The translations under genes were made by a program, and so were the position numbers. This document shows, piece by piece, positions 16,800 through 24,362 of a DNA stretch of 64,000 nt. Location of the stretch: contig JAWLHU010000006.1 of NCBI GenBank assembly GCA_041690255.1, forward strand, positions 124,001 to 188,000, read 5' to 3'. The DNA is from JAWLHU01 sp041690255. GTDB taxonomy: Bacteria > Bacillota > Sulfobacillia > Symbiobacteriales > Symbiobacteriaceae. Under the pieces are notes generated by a model. That model worked only from the letters and a program-made list of their open reading frames with translations, ran no database searches and was not told the origin of the DNA. The first letter of the stretch is position 1. Each line of letters begins with the position of its first letter.

Positions 16800-17065
16800 G
16801 ATGATTGCCTCTCCTTTGTGTCGTGTTCTCGGCTCACGGGACGGAATCGCAGCGGGAGGCTGCGCAGCCCCATAATGGTCATGGTCGGCAGGACCTCGGA
16901 CCGTGAACCAAAGCTTACCATTCGCTGTTGTCCCTCGTCCTGGGGCCACGCTCCTGAGAAGACCGGGAAACTATTGGGAGGCCACCGGGAGGAAGACCGC
17001 GCACTCATGGGCATACCGAGGGGGTGGATAGGGTCTTCGCCGCATACCCTGGGAGCAGGAGGCCG

Positions 17066-17425
17066 ATGAGTATGTATCTCTCCCTGCTGGATCTCATGCG
17101 CCAGCGCAGTGGCTGGCTGCTTCCGGACCTCCCCGTTCTCACGGCACCCAACTGGGCGGAGGAGGGGGCCGACCTTCTCCTGCGACTCCCGTTGCCAGGC
17201 CTGGATCCGCAGTCGGTCGAACTGCAGGTGACCGAGTCGATGCTGACGGTGACCGGACACCGCACCCACGAAGAGCGAGTGGAAGGGCAGGACTTCTACC
17301 GGGCCAGTGCCTCGTATGGTGCGGTGACTCGGTCCTTCAGGCTGCCGGTCCGGGTGATTCCCCGGGAGACCCGGGTCATCTGGCAGGCTGGCGATCTCCT
17401 GGAGATTCGCCTGCGCAAGGCGTAA
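17066..17425 (+). CDS. Hsp20/alpha-crystallin family small heat shock protein
   Basis: 119 residues. The alpha-crystallin domain covers roughly residues 30-118: LLLRLPLPGLDPQSVELQVT, ESMLTVTGHR and a C-terminal VIWQAGDLLEIRLRKA. It is short for the family: the C-terminal I-x-I motif used for oligomer assembly is absent, which suggests dimers or divergent assembly. The protein would act as an ATP-independent chaperone in the cytoplasm. ATG at 17066 follows GCAGGAGG. No HrcA (CIRCE) inverted repeat is visible upstream. It converges on the CBS-HEPN gene across a shared hairpin. Confidence 0.82.
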   Translation: MSMYLSLLDLMRQRSGWLLPDLPVLTAPNWAEEGADLLLRLPLPGLDPQSVELQVTESMLTVTGHRTHEERVEGQDFYRASASYGAVTRSFRLPVRVIPRETRVIWQAGDLLEIRLRKA

Positions 17426-17432
17426 GCGCGAC

Positions 17433-17462
17433 GACGCCCCCACTCCTACGAGCGGGGGCGTC
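17433..17462. terminator. Bidirectional terminator between convergent genes
   Basis: GACGCCCCC and GGGGGCGTC form the stem of a hairpin with a short loop between the Hsp20 and CBS-HEPN stop codons. Confidence 0.7.
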
Positions 17463-17467
17463 CGTCT

Positions 17468-18229
17468 TCAGGCGGGGCAGGTCGCCGGCGGCGGTGCTTC
17501 CAGGTAGTCCCGCATGGCCAGGCAGTCCCGGACCAGGGCGGCCAACTCACTCTCGGACATGAGGTAGAGATGGGCAACCTGGTTGCGCCATTGGCGGACC
17601 CGGTGGAATGACTGGATCCGATCCTCCGGCACGTCTGGTCGGATCGCCCGGTAGATCTCGATCAGGCTCCAGAACGAGGTGTGGCCCAGCATGTGCTCGC
17701 TGGAGTTCTCCCCCTCAGCGGCGTCACGGTCATGCTCCTCCTCTGCCCGGCTCCGCAGGTCCTGGCGGACGTGTGGCCACCAGTCAGGCCCGTACTTCTC
17801 GCTGTAGGCTTCGCTGACCACCTTGCGGAGCAACAGCTCGACCTCGGCCACCAACAGACTCGGCCGGGCTACCCTCAGCACGTCCCAGTAAGTGATGATC
17901 CCAACCAGCCGGCCGCCCTCCCCCACAATCAACAGGGAGGCATCGGTCTGGAGCGACTCCAGCACCTCGGACAGCGGCGCCTTCGGCTGGAGCAGGCAGG
18001 GCAGTGGTGAGGCCAGCTCCCCGACGGGAACGTGACTCCGACCGTCGACCAGGGCCCGCCGGACGTCCCGTTCGGTCAGAAGTCGGACCGGCCGCTCGCC
18101 CTCCATGACCGGGACCTGGCGGTAGCCGCCCTCGTCCATGATCCGCAGGGCATCCGAGAGATCGGCAGTCGCCGGTGTCGTCCTGACCTGCCGGGTCATG
18201 AGGTCGGCCGCGTACATCTTGTCTCTCAC
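17468..18229 (-). CDS. CBS-pair protein with C-terminal HEPN-like domain
   Basis: 253 residues. Residues ~7-125 hold two CBS motifs (MTRQVRTTPATADLSDALRI, then VGELASPLPCLLQPKAPLSE and GIITYWDVLRVA), the usual adenosyl-ligand sensor pair. Residues ~125-250 are helical and contain EKYGPDWW, FWSLIEIYRAI and R215-N-Q-V-A-H220, the R-N-x3-H motif at the active site of HEPN RNases, followed by a helix with a DYLEAP end. This combination suggests a ligand-controlled RNA-cutting or nucleotide-transferring domain, perhaps a toxin-like regulator. GTG at 18229 follows GGGAGGTG. No antitoxin-like nucleotidyltransferase is adjacent. Whether the HEPN part is active is unproven. Confidence 0.75.
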   Translation of the reverse strand: MRDKMYAADLMTRQVRTTPATADLSDALRIMDEGGYRQVPVMEGERPVRLLTERDVRRALVDGRSHVPVGELASPLPCLLQPKAPLSEVLESLQTDASLLIVGEGGRLVGIITYWDVLRVARPSLLVAEVELLLRKVVSEAYSEKYGPDWWPHVRQDLRSRAEEEHDRDAAEGENSSEHMLGHTSFWSLIEIYRAIRPDVPEDRIQSFHRVRQWRNQVAHLYLMSESELAALVRDCLAMRDYLEAPPPATCPA

Positions 18230-18316
18230 GATTACACCTCCCAATCATTTCCGTTCCATACGTCGGTTGGAAAATCCTGCTATTGGGGAGCGCATTCTCT
18301 CCAGCTTGTCAAGACC

Positions 18317-18345
18317 TTGCGTTTGCACGATCAGATTGCTATCAT
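18317..18345 (+). promoter_or_regulatory. Candidate promoter upstream of the probable 6S RNA
   Basis: TTGCGT (18317-18322), 17-base spacer, TATCAT (18340-18345); transcription would begin near 18352. If used, the primary RNA would be ~265 bases including the terminator, with a longer 5' part than a normal 6S RNA. Confidence 0.45.
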
Positions 18346-18429
18346 GAAAACCGGAAGAACGACACATGCTAACAGCACTCCCGACCATGTGCGTGATCAC
18401 CGGTACGAAATGACCTAACATCATTGAGA

Positions 18430-18575
18430 ATGGGAGCCCCATCTTCCGGTGTAGCCTGAACGCCCCCCACAGCACCGCTGTTGGCTAGGGGACTCAGAAA
18501 GCCTGGGACAGGGCACCCACCTGCGTAAGGCAGGTTCATTCTCTACCGGACACACGGCATGGTGGGGCAGCGTTA
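18430..18575 (+). ncRNA. ssrS: Probable 6S RNA
   Basis: 6S RNA binds the sigma-A RNA polymerase holoenzyme and lowers transcription in stationary phase. The 510-base gap between divergent genes has no gene but ends in a strong terminator, so it makes a small RNA. Its 3' half aligns by eye with E. coli 6S: AGAAAGCCT, then CACCCACCTGC with a GTAA-type hairpin and GCAGGTTCA, then ACACACGGCAT just before the closing stem. The closing stem is CCCCAT (18438-18443 region) with ATGGTGGGG (18559-18567), and CCGGTGT pairs with ACACACGG. The part between the conserved boxes is shorter than in E. coli. Both ends are estimates. The main alternative is another stable RNA of unknown type. Confidence 0.62.
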
Positions 18576-18581
18576 ACGAAG

Positions 18582-18616
18582 GACGGTGTTTCCGAAAGGA
18601 GACGCCGTCTTTTGTT
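18582..18616 (+). terminator. Strong terminator of the 6S-like RNA
   Basis: GACGGTGTTTCC and GGAGACGCCGTC form a 12-bp stem (two G-T pairs) closed by a GAAA tetraloop, followed by TTTTGTTT. No protein gene ends upstream on this strand, which supports a non-coding transcript. Confidence 0.88.
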
Positions 18617-18668
18617 TGCGTGTTTGCATACGGGAAACTTCAGGCTGGCCGAGTGGAATTGGCTGGCT

Positions 18669-18697
18669 TTACATGGCCTTGCACCATTGGGTACAAT
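18669..18697 (+). promoter_or_regulatory. Promoter of trxA
   Basis: TTACAT (18669-18674), 17-base spacer, TACAAT (18692-18697), 43 bases ahead of the trxA start. Confidence 0.6.
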
Positions 18698-18739
18698 AGG
18701 AGTCGCTAGGCTGTTGCTACATACAAAGGAGGATGCGCC

Positions 18740-19072
18740 GTGGCCAGCGATAAGGTTATGACGTTCACCGGCAGCAACTGGGCCGCCGAGGTGGAGGCCT
18801 CGTCTGCCCCCGTGCTGGTGGATTTTTGGGCGGTCTGGTGTGGACCGTGCCGGATGATTGCCCCGATCGTTGAGGAGCTCGCCGGCGATTACCAGGGCAA
18901 GCTGAAGGTCGGCAAGCTGAATGTCGACGAGAACTCCAACGTCGCCGCGAAGTACGGCGTCATGTCGATTCCGACCCTGCTGATCTTCAAGAACGGTCAG
19001 CCGGTGGAGCGGATCGTGGGGTACCAGCCGAAGAAGGAGCTCGCTGCCAAGATTGACCGGGTCATGGGCTAG
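18740..19072 (+). CDS. trxA: Thioredoxin
   Basis: 110 residues, a classical thioredoxin that reduces protein disulfides in the cytoplasm. The redox motif W33-C-G-P-C37 is preceded by APVLVDFWAV, and the cis-proline loop is MSIPTLLIF. The N-terminus has no signal peptide. GTG at 18740 follows AAAGGAGGA. It has its own promoter and a clean hairpin terminator, so it is a single-gene unit. No thioredoxin reductase gene is in the window. Confidence 0.96.
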   Translation: MASDKVMTFTGSNWAAEVEASSAPVLVDFWAVWCGPCRMIAPIVEELAGDYQGKLKVGKLNVDENSNVAAKYGVMSIPTLLIFKNGQPVERIVGYQPKKELAAKIDRVMG

Positions 19073-19086
19073 TTCGCATCACCTGG

Positions 19087-19114
19087 GAGCGGTCCCCGCG
19101 GGGGCCGCTCTTTT
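19087..19114 (+). terminator. Terminator of trxA
   Basis: GAGCGG-CCCC / GGGG-CCGCTC hairpin followed by TTTT. Confidence 0.8.
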
Positions 19115-19190
19115 GCATCCATCAGCAGGCTAAAGCGTGTGATAAGGCGAATCTTCTCTAGTCGAAAGATCTGCGAAGGAGCCGATAGAG

Positions 19191-20258
19191 ATGAAGATCA
19201 TTGATCTGCGCAGTGATACGGTTACCAAGCCAACGCCCGAGATGCGCCGGGCGATGTTCGAGGCCGAAGTCGGCGATGATGTCTACGGCGAGGATCCCAC
19301 GGTCAACCGGCTGGAGCAGGTGGCGGCGGCCATGCTGGGCAAGGAGGCGGCGCTCTTCGTGCCCACCGGCACCCAGGGCAACCAGGTCGCCATTCTGACC
19401 CACGTGGGCCGGGGCGACGAGGTAATCGTCGAGGCGGAGAGCCACGTCTACTACTACGAGGTGGCCGGCATCGCTGCCCTGGCCGGTGCACAGGTGCGGA
19501 CGATCCCCGGCGTCCGCGGCGCCATGGACCCGGCGGCGGTCCGGGCGGGGATCCGGGGCGTCAACCTGCACTATCCGACCACATCGCTGGTCTGCGTGGA
19601 GCAGACGCACAACCGGGCCGGCGGCTGCATCGTACCGATGGAGAACCTGAGGGCCGTGGCGGCTGTCGCCCATGAGGCCGGCATTCCGGTCCATATGGAT
19701 GGCGCCCGCGTCTTCAACGCCGCCGTAGCGCTCGGGTTGCCGGTGAGCGAGGTGGTCGCTCCGGTCGACTCGGTCATGTTCTGCCTCTCCAAGGGGCTGG
19801 CCGCCCCGGTCGGCTCGATCCTGGCGGGATCGGTGGAGTTTATCGACAGGGCCCGGCGCAATCGGAAGCTGCTGGGCGGTGGCATGCGCCAGGCGGGCAT
19901 TCTGGCGGCCGCCGGTCTGGTGGCCTTGGAGTCCATGGTCGAGCGGCTGGCGGAGGACCACGCCAACGCCCAGACCCTGGCCCGGGGGCTCGGTGAGATC
20001 GGGGGGCTGGCCGTCGATCTCGAGACGGTCCAGACCAATATGGTTATGTTCGATGTGACCGACGGCCGTTGGGATGGGGCTACCCTGGCCGGGGCCCTCT
20101 CCGAGGCGGGGGTCATCTGCGGGTCGATGGGCCCTCAGCGGATCCGCCTGGTCACCCACAAGGATGTGGCCGCCGAGGATATCCCCGTGGCCCTGGAGCG
20201 GATCGCCGCCGTGGTGAAGGCTGGTCCGGGGGCGGGGAACGCACAGCGGACGTACTAA
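19191..20258 (+). CDS. Low-specificity L-threonine aldolase family enzyme
   Basis: 355 residues, a PLP-dependent fold-type I enzyme that splits threonine or allo-threonine into glycine and acetaldehyde, or a related beta-hydroxy amino acid. It opens with IDLRSDTVTKPTPEMRRAM, the hallmark of threonine aldolases, and contains GDDVYGEDPTVNRLE. The PLP lysine is in FCLSKGLAAPVGS; the Asp that binds the pyridine nitrogen is in VHMDGARVFNAA. HNRAGG and the C-terminal RLVTHKDV motif also fit. ATG at 19191 follows GAAGGAG. It stands alone between terminators. Related GntG-type aldolases cannot be excluded. Confidence 0.9.
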   Translation: MKIIDLRSDTVTKPTPEMRRAMFEAEVGDDVYGEDPTVNRLEQVAAAMLGKEAALFVPTGTQGNQVAILTHVGRGDEVIVEAESHVYYYEVAGIAALAGAQVRTIPGVRGAMDPAAVRAGIRGVNLHYPTTSLVCVEQTHNRAGGCIVPMENLRAVAAVAHEAGIPVHMDGARVFNAAVALGLPVSEVVAPVDSVMFCLSKGLAAPVGSILAGSVEFIDRARRNRKLLGGGMRQAGILAAAGLVALESMVERLAEDHANAQTLARGLGEIGGLAVDLETVQTNMVMFDVTDGRWDGATLAGALSEAGVICGSMGPQRIRLVTHKDVAAEDIPVALERIAAVVKAGPGAGNAQRTY

Positions 20259-20270
20259 GGTGAACAGCGA

Positions 20271-20300
20271 AGGCGCCGGCCAACACGCCGGCGCCTTTTT
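20271..20300. terminator. Terminator between aldolase and stalk-protein genes
   Basis: AAGGCGCCGGC pairs with GCCGGCGCCTT, followed by TTT. It lies between convergent stops and may act in both directions. Confidence 0.85.
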
Positions 20301-21149
20301 CTAGGGCTGCTCCGCCAGGGGGTAGTTCTCGATCAGATCGGCCAGGGCCGGGGCGTAGACGAGTACCGGGTCACCGCCATTCCGCTGGAGGTAGACGAAG
20401 CCGTCCTCGTTGTTACCACAGCCCCGTCCCCCATCGGGGGAGGTTTCGCAGCGCCAGGCCATGTGGGCGCCGGCCCCTCCGTCTGACTCCAGCCGGGCCC
20501 CCACGCCTATGCCATATGGCGGCATTGGCACCATCATGTCCGGGTGTATGGCAGGGATCGCATCCTGCCAGGCAGCGGCCAACCGGGCGATCATCTCCCG
20601 GCCGGCCGGGGTGCTGCCGTCGAAGACGACGTAGGTCCGGTTGCTGTAGCGCTCGGGGCGCGAGAGGAGCCGCTCAACGGCCAGGATCTCTGCCGCCTGG
20701 AGCGGCGGGAGGGGTTGAGGCTCCGGGCCGGCCCCCTCGACCAGCACGGTCCGGGTCGTATCCTTCCAGGCGACGGTTGCCCCCAGCGCTTCGGCCACAA
20801 AGCGGAGCGGCACCAGCGTCCGCCCACCGACAATCCGGGGTGGCACGTCCAGGGGGACTGCGTTCCCGTCTACGCGGGCCTCCTCGTGCCCGACCTGCAT
20901 CGAAACAGTGCCCTTCCGGCTCCGTGCCGTGATCGACTGGTCCTCGGGTTGGTAGTGAACCTCCCAGCCGTAGAATTCGGCCAGCCTGCGGAAGGGGACG
21001 AGTACCCGGTCCTCCTCCAGCAGGGGCGGAACGTCACATCCTATGTAGGTACCGTCGGCGATCACGTGGATCCGATCAGCGGGAGGTCCGGCTGTCGCCG
21101 GCTGGAGCAGCAGCAGCGACAGAAGTAGGGCGAGAGCGATTCGTTTCAC
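20301..21149 (-). CDS. Secreted protein with copper-amine-oxidase N-terminal-type domain
   Basis: 282 residues. The first 20 residues are a signal peptide (MKRIALALLLSLLLLQPATA, cleavage after ATA-G). Residues ~35-135 hold the repeat typical of the copper amine oxidase N-terminal (stalk) domain: LVPFRRLAEFYGWEV and later GGRTLVPLRFVAEALGATVAW. No oxidase core follows; the rest is a unique ~130-residue region with two Cys in WRCETSPDGGRGCGN. Such stalk domains occur on many secreted Firmicute proteins and are thought to bind the cell surface. ATG at 21149 follows GTAGGAGGTGG. The role of the C-terminal part is unknown. Confidence 0.8.
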   Translation of the reverse strand: MKRIALALLLSLLLLQPATAGPPADRIHVIADGTYIGCDVPPLLEEDRVLVPFRRLAEFYGWEVHYQPEDQSITARSRKGTVSMQVGHEEARVDGNAVPLDVPPRIVGGRTLVPLRFVAEALGATVAWKDTTRTVLVEGAGPEPQPLPPLQAAEILAVERLLSRPERYSNRTYVVFDGSTPAGREMIARLAAAWQDAIPAIHPDMMVPMPPYGIGVGARLESDGGAGAHMAWRCETSPDGGRGCGNNEDGFVYLQRNGGDPVLVYAPALADLIENYPLAEQP

Positions 21150-21220
21150 ACAACCACCTCCTACACCCTATGACCGACCGGGACGCCGACTGGTTTCGAT
21201 TCGTGCTCTTGCGACGCGTC

Positions 21221-21229
21221 TGCTATAAT
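21221..21229 (+). promoter_or_regulatory. Extended -10 promoter of the RNA methyltransferase gene
   Basis: TGCTATAAT contains the TG-N-TATAAT extended -10 element; no good -35 hexamer is seen. The gene start is ~20 bases further on, so the leader is short. Confidence 0.55.
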
Positions 21230-21249
21230 GAACGGGACATCCCAGAGAG

Positions 21250-22452
21250 ATGGAAGTGGCCTGCGTGACAGATATGGATAACAGACTGAGATTGATCGCC
21301 ACCGCCCCCATGGGGCTGGAGGCGCTTGTGGCTCGTGAACTGAAAGACCTGGGCTACGGCGAGCAGATGGTCGAGAACGGCAAGGTCTGGTTCCTGGGCG
21401 ACGAGGCGGCCATTGCACGGACCAACCTCTGGCTCCGGACCGCCGACCGGGTGCTGATCGAGATGGGCGAGTTCCCCGCCACCACCTTCGATGAGCTATT
21501 TGAGGGGGTCAAGGCGCTGCCGTGGGAGGAATGGATTCCGGAGGATGGCCGCTTCATTATTGAGGGGCGCTCCCGGAACTCCCAGCTCTCCTCGGTGCCG
21601 GCCTGCCAGAAGATCACGGAGAAGGCGGTCGTCGAGCGGCTGAAGCAGCGCTACCCGGTCGACTGGTTCCCGAAGACCGGGGCCCGGTACACGATCGAGG
21701 TCTCGCTGCTCAAGGACATGGCAACGATCACCCTGGACACGACCGGGGCGGGACTACATAAGCGGGGCTATCGCAAGCTGGCGGCCGAGGCCCCGATCAA
21801 GGAGACGCTGGCGGCGGCCATGATCCTGCTCTCCCGGTGGCATCCCGACCGGCCCTTCCTCGACCCCTGCTGTGGCTCGGGGACGATCCCGATCGAGGCG
21901 GCGCTGATCGCCCACAACCTTGCGCCCGGCCTCCATCGGTCGTTTGATGCCGAGGGCTGGGGGCGGCTGCCCTCCTCGCTCTGGGAGCAGGCGAGGGAGG
22001 AGGCCCACGACCTGGCCAACTACGAGCGCCCGGTCCAGATCTACGGCTCCGACGTCAACGCCGAGGTGCTGGAGTTGGCCCAGCATCATCTCCGCTCGGC
22101 GGGGCTATCCCGCTCGGTGACGCTGGAGCGGAAGGCGCTGCAGAAGGTCGATCTCGACCTGCACTATGGCTACCTGATCACCAATCCGCCCTACGGTGAG
22201 CGACTGGGTGAGCGGGACGCTGTGGAGGAACTCTATCGCGATATGGGCCGCATGGCGAAGCAGCGGCTCCGCGACTGGTCGATCTTCGTGATCACGGCGC
22301 ACAAGGGCTTTGAGAAGCTCTACGGCCGCCCGGCGGACAAAAAACGGAAGCTCTATAACGGCCGGATCGAGACCGATCTCTACATGTTCCACGGCCCCTA
22401 CCACGCCCGCCGGGTGCCGGATGCAGAGCCGCCGACGGCGCCGGAGGCATGA
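21250..22452 (+). CDS. THUMP-domain class I SAM-dependent RNA methyltransferase (RlmL/YpsC-like)
   Basis: 400 residues. The N-terminal ~160 residues contain a ferredoxin-like and THUMP RNA-binding region (VWFLGDEAAIARTNLWLRTA), and the C-terminal half is the methyltransferase: SAM-binding DPCCGSGTIPIEAAL, GSDVNAEVLELA and the catalytic NPPYGERLG. The layout matches B. subtilis YpsC and the N-terminal half of E. coli RlmKL, which methylates 23S rRNA at m2G2445. The exact target is not provable here. Possible starts are ATG 21250, GTG 21265 and ATG 21274; the conserved part starts at the last of them. Confidence 0.9.
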   Translation: MEVACVTDMDNRLRLIATAPMGLEALVARELKDLGYGEQMVENGKVWFLGDEAAIARTNLWLRTADRVLIEMGEFPATTFDELFEGVKALPWEEWIPEDGRFIIEGRSRNSQLSSVPACQKITEKAVVERLKQRYPVDWFPKTGARYTIEVSLLKDMATITLDTTGAGLHKRGYRKLAAEAPIKETLAAAMILLSRWHPDRPFLDPCCGSGTIPIEAALIAHNLAPGLHRSFDAEGWGRLPSSLWEQAREEAHDLANYERPVQIYGSDVNAEVLELAQHHLRSAGLSRSVTLERKALQKVDLDLHYGYLITNPPYGERLGERDAVEELYRDMGRMAKQRLRDWSIFVITAHKGFEKLYGRPADKKRKLYNGRIETDLYMFHGPYHARRVPDAEPPTAPEA

Positions 22453-22455
22453 GGA

Positions 22456-22488
22456 AAGCGGTCCCCCTCCAAAGAAGGGGGGCCGCTT
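22456..22488. terminator. Bidirectional terminator
   Basis: AAGCGG-CCCCCT pairs with AGGGGGGCCGCTT around a CCAAAG loop, directly between the convergent stops of the methyltransferase gene and the next gene. Confidence 0.75.
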
Positions 22489-22510
22489 GCGTGCTCGGGT
22501 GCCAGCAGGC

Positions 22511-22789
22511 TCACCGTGCGAAGCCCATGGTCCCACCCGACTCAGCCGTCAGGGTGACCGCTACGATCGAGCCGTATGGAACGGCCGCCCGGGCCGTGCC
22601 GCCCTTCGCCTTGAAGTCGCAGAGGACGTAGGAATCCTTGCAGGTCGGCTTCCCCTCCAGTTTCAGCCCCTGGCCATCTCGGAGCATCACCATGACGCTG
22701 ATCTTCTTCTCACCGATCTCCTGGCCGTAGGCCTCGGTCAGCCGGTCCAGCTCCTCCTCAAAGAAGGCCCGGGTCAGAAACTCCGCCAT
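22511..22789 (-). CDS. Small conserved-looking protein, unknown function
   Basis: 92 residues, soluble, mixed charge. It starts MAEFLTRAFFEEELDRLTEA, a helix with many acidic residues, followed by a predicted beta-rich part (KISVMVMLRDGQGLKLEG, ARAAVPYGSIVAVTLTAE) with two Cys (PTCKDSYVLCDF). No family recognised. ATG at 22789 has AGGAGG nine bases upstream; an ATG three codons earlier would sit too close to that site. It is convergent with the methyltransferase gene and divergent from rarA. Confidence 0.65.
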   Translation of the reverse strand: MAEFLTRAFFEEELDRLTEAYGQEIGEKKISVMVMLRDGQGLKLEGKPTCKDSYVLCDFKAKGGTARAAVPYGSIVAVTLTAESGGTMGFAR

Positions 22790-22930
22790 TCGTACCATCC
22801 TCCTCTTCTTGCGGCCCCATAGATACGACTTCGAGATGGAGAGTCTCCCCTCCTATGCCGATTCAGATCCGCCCGCAAGGAATTCACTTCGCTCTTCGAG
22901 AAGTCTGTCAGGCTGAATGGAGGTGTCCCT

Positions 22931-24292
22931 GTGGACCTCTTTGGATACGCGGCCCAGCAACAACTGGCCCAAACCGCCCCGCTGGCCGCCCGCATGCGGG
23001 CCCAGACACTCGATGAATACGTCGGCCAGGAGCACCTGATCGGCCCCGGCAAGTTCCTCCGCCGGGCGCTGGAGGCTGGGCAGATCCCCTCCTGCATCCT
23101 CTTCGGGCCGCCCGGCACGGGCAAGACCACCCTGGCTCGCCTGGCCGCCGGTATGGTTCAGGCCCACTTTGAGCAACTGAACGCCGTCACCGCTGGTGTG
23201 CCGGACATCCGGCGCATTGTGGAGGAGGCCCGCTCCCGCATGGGGCAGTATGGCCGCCGGACCATCGTCTTCATTGATGAGATCCACCGCTGGCGCAAGG
23301 ATCAGCAAGACGCACTCCTTCCCCATGTGGAGGAGGGGCTGATCACCCTGGTGGGGGCGACGACCAACAACCCGCTGGTCTCTGTCAACGCCCCGCTCGT
23401 CTCCCGCACCCGGATCTTCGAGCTGAAGTCCCTGACCGATGCCGACATTCGCAAGCTGCTCGAGCGGGCGCTCACCCTCCCCGGGCGCGGGCTGGGCAAC
23501 TTCAGTGCCACCGTGTCGAACGAGGCGATGGAGCACCTGGTCCGGACCGCATCGGGCGATGCGCGCACCGCATTGAATGCCCTCGAACTGGCGGTCACCC
23601 TCACCCCATCGGATGCGAATGGGAAGCGGCATGTCACCCTGGAGGTGGCGGAGGAGGCGCTGCTCAAGCGCGCGGTCGTCTACGACCACGACGGCGATGA
23701 GCACTACCACGTCGCATCGGCCCTGATCAAGTCGATCCGGGGCTCCGACCCGGACGCAGCCGTCTACTGGCTGGCCCGCATGATCTACGCCGGTGAAGAC
23801 CCGCGGTTCATCGCCCGGCGGCTGGTGATCTCGGCGGCGGAGGATATCGGCCTGGCCGATCCGACGGCCCTCCCGCTGGCGGAGGCGGCGGCCCGGGCCG
23901 TGGAGTTCATCGGCATGCCGGAGGGGCGGATTCCGCTGGCGGAGGTCGCCATCTACCTGGCCTGCGCGCCGAAGTCGAACACCGCCTACATGGCCATCAA
24001 CCGTGCGATGGATGCCGTCAGCCGGGAGCGCACGCCCCCGGTGCCGAATCACCTGAAGGATACCGGCCATGGGTCGGGCGACCGGCTGGGCTACGGCAAG
24101 GGCTATCAGTACCCGCACGATTTCCCGGCTGGCTGGGTTGAGCAGCAGTACCTGCCCGATGGGGTCAAGGGCCCGTTTTGGGAGCCCGGCAACCGCGGGC
24201 GGGAGGATGTGCTCCAGCGGGTCCTGCGCGAGCGGCGCTCCGTGCCGCCGCAGGAGAACCGGCCGCTGACCGGCGGCGGACCGCACCGGTAA
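22931..24292 (+). CDS. rarA: Replication-associated recombination protein A (RarA/MgsA AAA+ ATPase)
   Basis: 453 residues, a clamp-loader-like AAA+ protein that acts at stalled replication forks. Walker A is GPPGTGKTT, Walker B is FIDEIHRW, sensor 1 is GATTNNP, and the arginine finger region is VSRTRIFELK. The C-terminal half has the RarA tetramerisation motifs DPRFIARRLVISAAEDIGLA and the final KGYQYPHDFPAGWVEQQYLP. The usual HRFNKAQQD is HRWRKDQQD here, a mild divergence. GTG at 22931 follows GGAGGTG. It stands alone ahead of the glucosidase gene. Confidence 0.95.
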   Translation: MDLFGYAAQQQLAQTAPLAARMRAQTLDEYVGQEHLIGPGKFLRRALEAGQIPSCILFGPPGTGKTTLARLAAGMVQAHFEQLNAVTAGVPDIRRIVEEARSRMGQYGRRTIVFIDEIHRWRKDQQDALLPHVEEGLITLVGATTNNPLVSVNAPLVSRTRIFELKSLTDADIRKLLERALTLPGRGLGNFSATVSNEAMEHLVRTASGDARTALNALELAVTLTPSDANGKRHVTLEVAEEALLKRAVVYDHDGDEHYHVASALIKSIRGSDPDAAVYWLARMIYAGEDPRFIARRLVISAAEDIGLADPTALPLAEAAARAVEFIGMPEGRIPLAEVAIYLACAPKSNTAYMAINRAMDAVSRERTPPVPNHLKDTGHGSGDRLGYGKGYQYPHDFPAGWVEQQYLPDGVKGPFWEPGNRGREDVLQRVLRERRSVPPQENRPLTGGGPHR

Positions 24293-24362
24293 GCATTGCC
24301 ATCTCCTCAGGCGAATACGGACTGCCATGGACGGACTTGGCGGCAGCGGAGGTGGATCCTCA

